The notes beneath the pieces were generated by a model that was not told the DNA's origin, ran no database searches, and saw only the letters and a list, made by a program, of their open reading frames with translations. Shown here piece after piece: positions 1 to 11,108 of a stretch of 64,000 bases of DNA; positions within the stretch are counted from its first letter, which is position 1; the number at the start of each line of letters is the position of its first letter. A program made the translations under genes and the position numbers. Source of the DNA: Carnegiea gigantea (lineage: Eukaryota > Streptophyta > Magnoliopsida > Caryophyllales > Cactaceae); NCBI GenBank assembly GCA_029747015.1, contig JAKOGI010000417.1, forward strand, positions 337,501 through 401,500. Reading direction: 5' to 3'.

Positions 1-79
1 ACAAGGTTTTTCCACTCTGTGACCATGAAACATAGTTCTCTCCCTTGTTCATCTCTTGAAATAACCTTAGGGTCATTAC

Positions 80-360
80 AATCCATCTTGACCCCACAAG
101 TATACAATAGTTCATTTTAGCATGACATCAACGTCTAACGAGTCAAATTGAATCAGAACTCTAGGGAATATTATCCCACCAATAGTAATTGAAACAAGTT
201 TATGAGAGATAAAACACTCAACTCTAGAGTCATTGGATAACTTGAGTCCATAAGTGGTTTATGCCTCCTTATTCTCAAGGTTCAGTTGTATGGCAGATTG
301 AGTGGATATAAATGAATGACTGGCAACTGAATCAAATAATACACAAAATGGCTTTGAAAT
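80..360 (-). pseudogene. Degenerate retropepsin (aspartic protease) of element G
   Basis: On the minus strand the peptide VLFDSVASHSFIS can be read, with the catalytic Asp codon at 331-333. Gypsy proteases normally have D-S/T-G-A at this site; here the Gly is replaced by Val. The downstream part keeps the family pattern (a strand ending in an IGG-like turn, then a degraded LGMDWL-like segment near 80-130), but in-frame stops follow at about 110 and 70. Retropepsin would cut the Gag-Pol polyprotein in the virus-like particle. It directly follows the gag zinc knuckle, as in the family. Confidence 0.7.
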
Positions 361-387
361 TAAAAGAGAGTTCCAGTAACTACCGTA

Positions 388-800
388 CTAGAGATGGCAG
401 CTTCCTTCTTGCTCAACACATAGGCCCTTCCTACAGCTGCGGGCCTTGAAGGTGAGAGTCCTTCGTACAGCCTTTAGTCTTTGGGAACAGGCAACAATGA
501 GGTTCTCTGGGCTACCGCACCACATACACTCGTTAGTTCCCACTCGGCACTCAGGTGTGTTATGGTTAATTCTTCCACAAATCTGCTCCAAGTGAAACCA
601 AACCCTCAGAGCCTATTCTTAACGGTGTTTCAGCAAATATTGGTTTCACCAGTTAGATAAAATGTTCCAATGTTCACCCTTTTATCTCTTGGAACCTCTA
701 TTACAGTGAAAACTTTCTCCACTCCTCAAATCCATTCTTAAGGTTCCACTGGGTTATACTTTCCACTCTAGAGTCCTTTAGTATGGATCAACTGAAGATA
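388..800 (-). pseudogene. Degenerate gag of element G (Retrotrans_gag part and CCHC zinc knuckle)
   Basis: Around 600-790 the minus strand keeps a recognisable piece of the Retrotrans_gag domain (KRVNIGTFYLTGE followed by a NTVKNRL segment and TWSRFVEE), with stops where two Trp codons would stand. The piece at 388-591 reads C-G-R-x-N-H-x4-C then M-W-C-G-x-P-E-x3-x4-C, the double knuckle-like arrangement of plant gypsy gag. The sequence between the two parts is missing: RFVEE runs almost directly into the knuckle, which points to an internal deletion of the C-terminal gag. Gag forms the particle and binds element RNA. Confidence 0.65.
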
Positions 801-2160
801 TTTTTCCACGAGGCAGTAACTCATCAAAATTTCTCACTAATGTAGTTTAAATGCATGACAAAGATTTTGATTGTCCAACTTAAGCTTTATGAAAGTGATC
901 TTCAATAGGAAACTGAGGTTGAATCAGCCAAAAAGGGTAGACACATTCAGTTTCCCTTAGCAATGAATTTCATAAGTTAGACAACAATCAACCCCTCTAT
1001 AAAGTGTAGTTAAGATCTACCTTCTGTTTAGGCGTGCTACAAAATTATCATCTATTGACATAGGTGCATCCCAATCATAAACCAGCTACTAGCAGCAATT
1101 GGGCTCTTAAAAATAGGAAAAGGTGATCAGAACTAATGAAGATGTAACATGAGATTGAATGATAATGCAACTTGATGGGGAGATGCCATGAAGACAAAAC
1201 GATGAAACCCCTGGTCAAAGTAAGGAGTATCCAATAGTTGATAATCCAACAAGGACAATGGTAGATGGTATGTTACTAAAAGGTGCAGTGAAATATTTTC
1301 TAGAGTAATGTCTACTTCACAAATGGAGGTGGAGTCAATGGACTGCTTGCAAGAGTTTGGGCAATTTAAGCAAGTCTTGAATTGCAATGGATTGAAGCAA
1401 AATGTCTCTCTAATGTGTCCTTGGTTTCTCTTGTATGGAATCGTCGGTAGTCAATGGTTTCAAACTTATGTACCATAGAACAAGCCTTTCCAAAATCCTA
1501 TAATTCAGAGGATACTACATCAAGAACCCCCATATAGCTCACTTAGATGAAATTCTTGAGTTACAGAAGAAAATATCTGTAATCAATGAAGCATATTGAA
1601 GTAATTGCCACTTGGATCCAAGAAATGCACAAAATGACACCCATAATATGAGGAAATATAAGCTTAAAGTTGTATGTATCCACTAACTTGAACAGTCTGT
1701 ACCATCAGACTTCTAGGTTAGATTTCATTAACCACTGGTCTCTAAATGTGCTGCAATATGGGTCATTGGAGAGCTTACTTTTTGTACTTTGACATAAGCT
1801 AACTAAAATATCTCTATTTGATGGAATGCATAGGCTGCAAGTGGACTAAACCCAGACCTTGTGCATTAGGATTCTACCCAATTTGCAGACTTTAACTTGT
1901 CCAGCAGTTTTGAATAACCAAATAACCTCCAATCCACTTGAAACTTGTTTTATATGAAAGATATCTCCCTAACCTTAGATTCAGGATAAGAAACCCTTGC
2001 ATAAGTCATGTTGATCATGGACAAAAGTTACTTCAAAGTCGGTCCTTGTGCAATGATCAAAACTATCAAATTGATTAAACTTGTGTATTCTGCCCATACT
2101 TAGTTTTCCCTATGCATTTAACCTCAAAATGAGTCAAGGGCCCTTCATAGGACACATCTG
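801..2160. other. Unassigned stretch inside element G
   Basis: This should correspond to the gag N-terminus and leader of element G. An open frame at 1133-1387 on the minus strand does not resemble gag, and I recognise nothing else. There are no strong repeats or RNA genes. Confidence 0.4.
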
Positions 2161-2560
2161 TAACAACCCCCAACCCTAGGGCTAGGAGTGTTAGTGATTT
2201 TTAAAATTCTGGAGTGAAATGGACAGAGTTTCGCCTACAAACTGACCATTTTCCAGGCTTAAAGCCTTACATCACATCCTCTGCATTGAATAGAAGTATA
2301 AAAGGATATCAAATCAAGCTCAACGGCTACACACCGAAGATCACAATTCTACTGGCTACATGCTCGGAGTACTGGGGTTTACATCCCAAAAATAAACAAT
2401 TCCAGCTAAAAGGACGATATACCATTCAGATGGGTGGCTCATGGGTGGTTTACATTAATGGACGATATACATTAGAACACCTTTAACTTGTTGTTTAAAA
2501 TCTCCGTCAAATCTGCTGCTTAAGATCAAACTATATATACTTTATATGGATCCATCTCAC
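2161..2560 (-). repeat. LTR fragment of the element A family (minus orientation)
   Basis: The segment starts TGTAACAACCCC and runs, as reverse complement, parallel to the last part of the 3' LTR at about 21000-21442: shared blocks include GTTTCGCCTA, AAAGCCTTAC, CTCAACGGCT and CGGAGTAC. It is shorter than its relative because of several deletions. No primer site adjoins it on the left, so it is not a complete 5' LTR; it is either the end of a 3' LTR or a truncated solo LTR lying in the leader of element G. The open frame at 2214-2486 is a by-product of this LTR. Confidence 0.7.
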
Positions 2561-2712
2561 AAAGAAGAATATACGAGTAGAATATGTGTGAGATAAGCAG
2601 ACATTACCAGTGTCACAAATCTCCAATGATATCATAATAATCTTCATTCTTCACTAACCAACTTTCTCAGTATCTTAACTCCATACTCCATATCCCATAA
2701 AGAAAATCTCAA

Positions 2713-2728
2713 CCTGGCTCTGATACTA
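2713..2728 (-). other. Primer-binding site, tRNA-iMet type
   Basis: The minus strand reads TAGTATCAGAGCCAGG, one substitution in the first 12 positions from the usual TGGTATCAGAGC complement of initiator tRNA-Met, and it lies a few bases inside the LTR end at 2733. It fixes the orientation of element G as minus. Confidence 0.8.
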
Positions 2729-2732
2729 AATC

Positions 2733-4160
2733 TGTAACGCCCCCAAATTAAACATGTTTCACTGCTTATATTTTCCTTAATAAATCCCTTAATTATCATC
2801 TAGACAACCCAATGATAGGGGCATTACCACTGTCCAAAAGGACAAGGCTTGAAACATGAGTGCTATAAATAACACAGTTAAGACATAGCTTCAATCATAC
2901 ACATACACACCTGATCAATCTATATATAATCAACTGTTAACCAACATAAGGTTTTTACACTATAGTAACTGAAGATTTCAATATACAACTCTAAAAATAT
3001 GCATACACTGCATCAGTATTGATCCATCCAGATTCCCTTGCTCAACTTATTCTCTTCCACTGGTTTACTAGCATGAAGACGATTCTCTGAGCATTTGCCT
3101 AAAACAAAACATGAAAAACATTTTGAACTGTGAGCCAAAGCTCAGTACATGCATTCCTGAATTGTTAAATGATCATTGAAATAGTGAATGAGATGAATGT
3201 AAAACTGCATTGCTAGTTATTATCTGATAGTGAACCCCTTGATACTGTTACGATTTATGGATAGGTATACACCTGCCAAGCCGATCGGGGACCTGTCCTA
3301 AAGCCGCGCGGGTAACTAAAGGGCGAATGCCCTGTAGCTGACAACTGATTGGGTCACTCATTAAGTGATAAATCACTGTATAAACTAATTTATTGATGTA
3401 CTTATCAAAACATGATAACGTTGATAAATACACTCTGATTTCTAAAGATAGAGGCAATGGATGTACCTGAAGTCTTTAAAATGCAATTTCACTTGGTAAT
3501 ACGTATGCACAATGGAAAATAATAGACTAGGCCTCATTTCTATTTAAGAAATATAATTATAGATAAATATGGTTAGTAAACCATGTTCATTAACATAATT
3601 TATAACTTTAATGAAAATTGATTAATTAGAAAGACTTCTACAATCCCAATAATTCAATATAAGGCAAGCTAAACCAAAATGATCTGAAAAATAAATCAAT
3701 TAGGGTTATTGAACTTAAAATACAGCAAGCTGATACAAAAATAGACCAATTGGGATGATTAAGCTGCTAATAAAAAGATTTCAATTGATATAAATGAAAT
3801 ATGAGTTTCTGATTTTTCTGAAATGGATAATGGAAAGTGTAATGCTTCAGAAATGGATAATAGAATGTGTAATGATTCTGAAATAGATAATAGAATGTTT
3901 AATGCCATGAGGGTTGTTGTGAGGTTCATAAAGGCTCAAATCACCTCAGTTTGATCCATTAAGTATTGATTCCTTTCTTCACATAATACCGTTTGATGGT
4001 CTATTTTAGAAAATCCATATCCTTCCCTCCCGACCTCCAATTGAGATATAAAATCCCAATATGAAAATCTCATAATGTGCACTAAAACCTTTATTCAGGA
4101 CACAAAGCATGATTCACATAGTAAGGTCCCTAAAATTAGGGTAGAACACAGACATGCACA
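2733..4160 (-). repeat. 5' LTR of element G
   Basis: Starts TGTAACGCCCCC on the plus strand (the LTR 3' end in the element's sense) right next to the primer site. A GC-rich block at 3270-3350 within an AT-rich background is typical of a gypsy LTR. The right boundary is not fixed; a CA around 4157-4161 is a candidate. Confidence 0.5.
3818..3910. repeat. 30-bp tandem repeat, three copies
   Basis: Copies begin at 3821, 3851 and 3881, each starting AAATGGATAAT or AAATAGATAAT and containing GAAnGTnTAATG. The period is exactly 30 bp. It lies in the LTR of element G. Confidence 0.85.
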
Positions 4161-5309
4161 TAGTAGGAGAGAGGGAGTATTTTTTTATTTATATTCCTTA
4201 GTACATGGGGAAAAAAACAAAGAGAGCAAATTGTCTTAGTTGATACGGGTTGTAAAGGCAATGAGATTTATTCGAACCTATATCTGCCCATATTTATATT
4301 TCATACAGATCCAATATATTAAGTGTCTGTACGTGTATATATATACACACACATATAAAAAATAAAGGCCACAAAAACTCTTAACATTACCATTTTCAGC
4401 TACATAAGCCCTTGGTGTTAAAAAATGGTATATAAAATCCTGATGTTCTAATTTTGATCATACAAACCACTTTATCATTCAGGATTAGGAGAGTGATTAA
4501 CACTCTGCGGCAATGCAAGTGTGTTTAAAACAACACAAATATTTAAAATTAAAGAAATAAAAACCAATCCATTGCCCAATTAGTTTAGGACTAAAAAACC
4601 ACAAAATTGGTTTACTATTTTTCTAATTAGTCATGATAAGATGCTTTCCCCTGTATGAGATCAATCAACTAGCTGCACATTATCAACTTGATCCATGTTG
4701 TCCACTGACATTCCCATATAACTAGCATTTCTAATAAGACAACATATATAATGGGTCTAATAATTTCCAGTTAAAAATTTAACGCTTCAACAATTAGTAT
4801 GTGGCAGTTTCATCTTTCTTCTCCTTTTCTAATCAATTCATTGCTCAAGAAGTACCTAGATAATTGATCTATTAGTTTGGCATAACTAACAACATGCAAA
4901 ATACAAACTAAAATTATGAAAAATAGCAAGTAACTAAAAATCTTTGCATTTTTACAATACATCAGTGTTCCACATTCTGAAGCATGAAAATAAAAAAAGG
5001 GGGATATTGGATGCTATCAATATAGGAATAGAAGGGAAATAAAGATAGAGCTTACCCACCATAGGAATCACTGAATACCCAACTTTAATTTGTCTTCCTC
5101 ATGTGCCGAAACTGCTTTTTTTCATTTTTATGTGTTGACTTTAGTCCTAATAAAATGATTTCATATTACAAATTAAGCAGAACTAAGTAATGCAACAAAT
5201 AAAACTACACAATAAGTTGTCCGCATGTTCATACCCCAAAACACCAAACAAAAAAAGATGTCAAAATAAGTCAAATTCATTAGTTTTCGTTAGCTTAGTA
5301 AAGTTCAAA
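4161..5309. other. AT-rich stretch with no recognised gene
   Basis: It holds a short TA/CA microsatellite near 4335-4360 and otherwise no coding or structural signal that I can name. It may contain the 3' terminal inverted repeat of the neighbouring MULE, but I could not find a partner repeat. Confidence 0.4.
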
Positions 5310-6940
5310 CTAATTTTGTATATACTTGTATGTCTTACGAGCATGTCCCAGTTGTCCATATTTCAAGCATGTTTATGCTGCAATAGATAAATAATGACAC
5401 TTTCTTTCCATCACTCTTCTATGATGGAGCCTTTGCACTAGCCTTCCTGCATGTTCATATTTCCAATGGGATGATGCCTTACTTGCACATTCTTTGTTTT
5501 CTTCCAGAGGTCTTCCCCATTTATAGGTGAAAGGAAGTGAGAATATATTCTCAATTATGTATTGATTGGATAATACCCATAGACATATGGATATTGCTTC
5601 TCTTTCACCTGCCTTATTGCATAAGAAGCATTACCGCATGGAATTTCACTAAGTTGTCATTTTCTACAACCACATGTCCTATCTCTTAAATTACTAGCAC
5701 AGAAATACAACCACATGAAAATGCATCATACTTGTTGGCTTCTTTCATTGACTTTTTAACCTTGTTTTGTACATTTGTTATTGTAAGTACCTGGCACTTT
5801 ACAGTTGCCTTTCTTTACAATTCAATTCTTTTCATAATGTATAATCAAATCTCCTTTAGCATACCACTAATCAGCTCTTTTCTGGCGTCAATGATTTTTC
5901 TATTCAATGTTTCAACTACATTGTTTTCAACATCACACTTAACATTACATGAAAACGATGGCCTACACTAATGTTTTGGGTCAATTTTTAACAAATCATC
6001 AACTGCTTGTTCACTACACCCTTTCAAAGTAGTTATAGCATCTTCTAAATGCCTTTGAGTAGTGGGTTTCATACAATTCCAAAGGAATTTTTCAAGTTTA
6101 TTCCTCAATAAGTTTAGCTCCAGTTACCATAGTTGTGGACTGCATAAAATCAATGCTCCATGCTGGGTAGCATTTTCTCAAACATAGTGCATAGTCCCTA
6201 AACAGAACATAAAGGTATCTTAGAAAGGATATATTTAAATTGTACAACGTGACTATAATGACATGAGTATAACTCTTTAAGTATCCTAAGAAAAGAAGCA
6301 CATCCAAGATTTAGTATTCACTATCTCAACAATGCTCCAAGCAATATGGTATATTTGTGTCTCGTCCAACAACTAAAAGCAGCATTCCACTAAAATACCT
6401 TTTCAAAAAACAACTACTAACAGTAGGAGCAAGATGACAGCAATTATAAAAACCATCTTTCAATGCCTTTAGGCAAGCATAGAACCTCTTCAACATTGGA
6501 GGCTAGTCTGTAGTAGTAGAATCAAATAATAATTTCACTGTCAATCTTGTATTGCTTCTCCTTAGCTCTTCTGCATAATCCTAAAGCATATTGAGTTAAC
6601 TATTAAAAAGCCCTTGAATTTCCTCAATTATAACTTATTCGTTCCCTTCGCTTGGCTTCCAGATACATCAACATCTAGAATTTCTTTAGCTGATGACACC
6701 ACTTCCTTACCTTTCACTTTGAAATTAATATCTTTTTCTTAGCCACTTCTGATCTATATTTTTATGAACAGTGACAAAATGACAATCCTTTTGTTCACCA
6801 CAAAAGATCTTAATCTGTAATGAGTCCTCACTCCCATAAGTGCTACCTATATGTACCACGGACAACCATCCATACACTTTGCTTGAATCCTCAAATTTTC
6901 ACATTTTGTTTTCCCAATACCATAATTGTTAGTGACCATA
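5310..6940 (-). pseudogene. Relic Mutator-like element (MULE) transposase
   Basis: On the minus strand, through many stops and frameshifts, the landmarks of a MuDR-type transposase appear in order: an N-terminal part with KCMDGCPWYI (about 6850) and STVKL-like and PPMLKRFYACLKALKDGF segments (about 6470-6520); the MULE domain (CFLKRYFSGMLLLVVGRDTN, about 6370-6440, where the usual V-D-G-C is V-S-S-C, so the first catalytic Asp is lost); a later RYLYVLFRDY helix (about 6190-6230); a KCDVENNVVETLN block (about 5920); a SWIM zinc finger near 5640-5690 (C-x-C and C-G-N instead of C-x-H); a PINGEDLW motif near 5510; and a CCHC knuckle remnant with two Cys changed to Tyr near 5350. The original protein would have bound terminal inverted repeats and catalysed cut-and-paste transposition. 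It cannot be functional. Confidence 0.75.
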
Positions 6941-8339
6941 TCTGACAGTGAAAAAAATTTTATGTCAAATTAAGTGTGTACCAATTTACCTTATTCTTGC
7001 AACAAAAGACGACCAACCCTTAACTTTAAATCACTGGTCGACAAAGGAATTCGCTATGATCCCACAGCCTAAAAGCCCTAGGATTTTGTGCAAAAAACTC
7101 TTGTTAGAGAACCGGCAGTGTTTCTTGTGTATTTTTCCTCTTAGACTGATCCCCTTTTTATACTAGAAGGACCAGTCAAAGAACTAGGGTTTTCAAGTGG
7201 TTAAGTTGTCAACTTATTATGATTATTGGTCTCGCACCCCTCATAGGTATATCATGGCCTAAGTCCAACATCTCTAACTCACACATAAGAAAGTGCTTAT
7301 TTCCACCTTAAGAAAAACTTATTTTTCTTTTATTTCTGTACGATCTTCATATTGGGCAAATAGTTCTGCAACCCATCTACTTGTGAGAGATCTATGCTAT
7401 ACATCTATCAGGAATATATAGTATCTCATCAAAAACCGTGCATGAATAGTTGGAAGTATGCCAGTACCCTAGATCATTTCAATCTTGTTAAGATGTCTCA
7501 CTTCGATCTCATCAAGTCATCATATTTTATATTGACAATTATAACCCATATGTCATAACCTGTGCACTAGTGAATAGAAATTAATGAGATTATGTGAATG
7601 ATCTTCCTCTTCCCACGAGACTCTCGACTAAATCCAAATTGTTTTTCTAGATATGCCTGCCAAACCAAGTCATTCTTAATCCTTTGGCAACACACTAAGA
7701 TAATGAACATTGTATCAAGTCTCAAACCAATGATTGGAGTCTGAGGGTGCAAATATAAGGCCATAGCCTTATGGAGTCTCACACAAATACAAGTAGAGAT
7801 CTAACTTATATTAACCTGATTGGTCGTCTCTTACACAGATGGTAAAATGATATCTGGACACCTTATTTTCTAAACTGAGTTCCCAAATCTACTCGTCAAC
7901 TTGAACTCACATTTGGCCTCTTCGAGGTAGACTAGGTAAAATTCATTTTTACCTATATGTTATAATGACCTTGTGTCATTATCAAGGTGACATTCATGAT
8001 TTTTTGTTCATACTCATAACTATTCGTCTGATAATTCTACTTAAAATCTTATCTTAACTCCCATAGATACTCTAAGCAATAGAGGCGGTTACTTGTGTGA
8101 GAGGGCTAACCCAAAGTCTACTTGACATACTTTTCACATTCAAGAATGCTTGACAAGTATCATAGATAAGAATCTACATTTAAACATTCTAACTAGTGTA
8201 AGCAAATCAACTTATTTGAAAAAAAAAATGAAAATGTTAAACGATCATTCATGAATGCACGTGAAAAACGAAAGAGGAAAACAAGTCAAGTACATTGTTC
8301 TCAATGTGTGCATAGAGTAGAAAAGGGAATGGGGAGTAG
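6941..8339. other. Unassigned stretch between MULE relic and Athila-type element
   Basis: No protein similarity, tandem repeat or RNA gene is visible. The text of this segment has the low-complexity-free look of an old transposon or intergenic DNA. Its right part may include the lost 3' end of element B1, but no LTR partner of 12952-14184 is present here. Confidence 0.35.
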
Positions 8340-9700
8340 CAAGAAGCAATCAGAAAGGAGGTGGGGAAGGACGGTGGGGTAGTTGACCATAAGAAATATG
8401 CCAATCACACCACGTCTCTAAACAAGCGTTATAATCCTGAAAGTATTGAGTCTAGGTAGCAAGCATCCAACAGAGCTCATCATGGCTCTCTTAGACAAAG
8501 TCACGAAGAGTGATGTTCTCAGAAGCAATATAAGCTCGAAGGGATACTGCTCCCCTTGGATGGATGTTAGGGTGGCTTGGAGGTCGACATAGTCAGTGGA
8601 GGTGGTTGGGAAGAAAAACTAGGTCCGGCTTGACTAGTAAATAGGAGTGGAGGGGATACGGGTTGAACAACCACAGCATCGCTAGGTACCCAATAAAGGT
8701 TAGCACGGTAAAGTAAGGTGGTTCGATCAACATTGAGAAGCGGCAGAAGCCGATTCCCAGGATAAATCCAGCACAAACATCCAGCCTCTACTTTGTAAAA
8801 GTTCATTAGCTCAAAAGCGTCTTGATCAAACCGCTCGGACCGAGATACTCGATCCTTAGGGTTAGGCAACACCCAAAAATCTAGCAATGGCAGTGACAAT
8901 ACCACCAATGACTATTCTACCCTTAGTGCTAACAGCAGCACTATACAATTTCTGACCAAGAACACCCTAGGGTCAAGTTGAACACCATCAAGCATACAAG
9001 ATAGAAAATATAACTCAGATAATCTCATGACATTCAAACTATCATCCCGAGCAAAAAAACAAAAAGCAAGGATATGCTGAGCTACCCGAATGCAAGGGTC
9101 CCGAATATGGGTGCATTTGGAAAAACTACTGCTGTACCTAACACTCCCCGAAAGCTCGCCCCAAAATGCAGTCGGGTTGAATTCTTGGGGCACTTGACGG
9201 TTTGGTAAATCCATGCTAGGTGGAAAACCAAATATGCTATTGAAGGTACCTAAGTTCAACTCATAAAATTGGGCTTGTAAATAAAAGGAAATATACCCCA
9301 CTTGACATTGAGGCCCTCGAGTGACCTCAACATGTTGAGTACTCAGGAATTCTAAGGTAAGGTCCTGATATGTATGCTCCTTAATCTCAATGAAATGTCC
9401 TATAACCCCCGCGCAAACAACTACCGTGTATCATCTAACAATCCTAAACAGCCTAATAATTCCTCATCATAGTAACAAGTTGCCACAACCATTCGTTCAT
9501 TCAAGCAAGTATACCTAGCAACATGGTCGGAGTTAGTTAAACTAAGAGGATGAGGAATGTTACCTTGGGCTCGTGCATTGGTGGAAGTTCAGGAGGCTCC
9601 TTGAGGCCGGGATGGTGCTTGGCTACATGTTCCCACCTCTTTGATACTCCTTTGTCTCTTGGTGGGTGCCACGGTTGCAAAATGTAAGAAAAATTGAAAC
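8340..9700 (-). pseudogene. Athila ORF-1 type protein (PF03078-like), broken
   Basis: Minus-strand frames 8912-9301 and 8567-8908, extended on both sides through stops, match the Athila ORF-1 family by eye: an N-terminal block with LTLEFLST (about 9350), a core with YISFYLQAQFYELNLGTFN and IFGFPP (about 9240-9300), F-N-x2-AFWGELSG (about 9160-9180), then SELYFLSCMLDG (about 8990-9020), and a C-terminal piece with LRDFV near 8510 and SYGQLPHRPSPPPF near 8380. In Athila elements this frame lies downstream of pol; its function is unknown (it has been called env-like or gag-like). The frame is split at least at 8910, in the N-terminal part and near 8540, so this copy is dead. Confidence 0.75.
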
Positions 9701-10290
9701 AAAAACCTAAAAAATAAGATACGAGAAAGAAAAATAAAGAATATAAGTGAAAAAGAAGAAGAATTAGAGACAGAAGAAGATGGTTATGGAGGATGGCGAA
9801 GGTGAGAAAAGGTTGAAGAAGAAATGGTGGAGAAAGGTGAAATTTGTGGGAGAAAGAGAGAGATTAAGTGAAAATGGAAGATTTTGAGTGAAAAGGGAAG
9901 ATTTTGAGTGAAAATGAGAAGAAATAAGGGAGAAATTAAAGGTGTAAAATGATGGATTTAGAGAGAGTGTGTGTCGAAGAAGAAGAAGAAGAAGAAGATG
10001 GGGGAAAGTGGACGGTTACTGCAGTCAAAATCCTTGACCGCGGCCAGTAGCAACTCAACATGATTCGTATGAGTCACCACGGTCAGACCGTGGTGTCTGC
10101 TGGATGCCATTTTTTTTTTTTTGTGGGTTAGGCACCCCACGGGTCGTATAGAGTGATGCGGTCTGTGGTGCCCATCATCTTTTTTTCTTTTTCTTGTGAT
10201 CCCTTCTTCTTTTCTTTTTTGTTTCCTCTTTTCTCCCTTTTATTCCTTCTTTTGTGTTCTTCTTCTCTCTTCTCTGTTTTTTTTCTTACT
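9700..10290 (-). other. Polypyrimidine leader ahead of Athila ORF-1
   Basis: In the element's sense this segment is strongly C/T-rich (CTTCTTCTTC tract near 9976-9998, many CTCTCTC and TTTTCAC blocks; on the plus strand long purine runs), followed upstream by the opposite bias at 10185-10285. It contains no conserved coding frame. It looks like an untranslated leader for the ORF-1 protein, which is inference. Confidence 0.45.
10075..10095. other. Perfect 10-bp palindrome around one base
   Basis: Arms CACCACGGTC and GACCGTGGTG flank a single A. A related but mutated CGGCC/CACGG cluster lies at 10035-10050 and in the LTRs of B1, B2 and H. Confidence 0.9.
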
Positions 10291-10330
10291 ATGAAAAACT
10301 ACCTAAAAATGAAAATCAAAGCTATTAAAG

Positions 10331-10370
10331 GGGCTTGGGTGCCTCCTAGGAAGCGCTCTTTTAAGGTTAA
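10331..10370 (-). promoter_or_regulatory. Conserved Athila-type post-pol motif
   Basis: The minus strand reads GCGCTTCCTAGGAGGCACCC at 10337-10356, preceded by a TTAAAAGA stretch. Athila and related plant gypsy elements carry a GCGCTTnnTGGGAGGCAACCC block just after the end of pol; I recognise it from memory of these families. Its function is not known to me. It marks the point where pol would have ended, which supports the view that pol was deleted from B1. Confidence 0.55.
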
Positions 10371-10392
10371 GAGCTTGACCAAGCTTCTATGT

Positions 10393-11108
10393 TTAGTCTG
10401 GATCGGTAAGAATATGAGCATCATTTTTATTATGAACCACAAAATTACACTCTTTCAAGTGAAGGCAGCACCTTATAAGCTCAGGTTGGTGGTCCTTTGT
10501 CATCATCAATTGACAACATAGCATACTGTTAGTATACAAGACAAACTGAGTACGTGGTCCATCAGACTGGCCACTATCACCTTGTTCAATCCCTAAATCA
10601 AAGTCTGTATCAACTCCTTTCATAGGAGGCAAAGACTAAAGAGAGAACCCCTTGGGTAAACCTATAAAATCAGCATGGCCCTCAACCTTAGGTATGCTAG
10701 ACAGCGTATGAGCAGCGAACTCCACCTTAACATATCCTTAGTCGAGATCCTCAGTGGAAATCCAATCAAAATCGGGAGGATCTTGATGATTCAAAATATC
10801 CTCCATGTCAATCCCATGAGAAAGGGGAAATGCCTTTGATAGGGAAGAATTAGGAGAAACCACTTTCTCCTCTGTGTGGCAGAATATAGCGTAACACCCT
10901 TATACTTTAAAAGTTATCCGCCCCTTTTTACATCAGTATGGCAACCTGCTGTAGTTGGGAAGGGCCTACCAAGAATAATTTGGGCTCCCTCAGTCTCAGT
11001 CATATCAGCAATGATAAAGTTTTCCAACACCCAAAAATCTCCTATTTTAACTGGCACATCGTCTAATTTACCTAAAGGTTGTGTTTCAGAACCGTCTGCT
11101 AGTTGTAG
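10393..11108 (-). pseudogene. Protease C-terminus and acidic extension of element B1
   Basis: Downstream of the protease active site, the minus strand still reads an LGRPF-like protease end (about 10950) and then an acidic segment; the open frame 10393-10632 contains MKGVDTDFDLGIEQGD and LMMTKDHQPELIR. Element B2 has the homologous segment at 44470-44608 (MKRVDLDFDIEIEHDD, LMMKKDLQPEYLR). No reverse transcriptase similarity is present, where the Athila order would demand it. Agreement between two independent copies shows that this tail belonged to the family rather than being a chance frame. Confidence 0.6.

Larger units (their letters stand above)
1..4160 (-). mobile_element. Element G: decayed Ty3/gypsy LTR retrotransposon, cut by the window start
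   Basis: Reading leftwards on the minus strand, an LTR (from 2733 to the right), a tRNA-iMet type primer site (2713-2728), degenerate gag (about 600-790), a zinc knuckle (388-591) and a retropepsin (about 100-345) occur in the order expected for Ty3/gypsy. The pol genes would lie beyond position 1. Stops and frameshifts are frequent, so this is a dead copy. The LTR ends in GGGGCGTTACA, a form common in Tekay-type chromoviruses; lineage assignment is inference. The right end near 4160 is a guess, because no second LTR is available for comparison. Confidence 0.7.

Noticed and set aside
2214..2486. 90-codon open frame on the plus strand
   Set aside because: It lies in an LTR fragment that is the reverse complement of the end of the LTR at 18178-21442, where the frame is not conserved.
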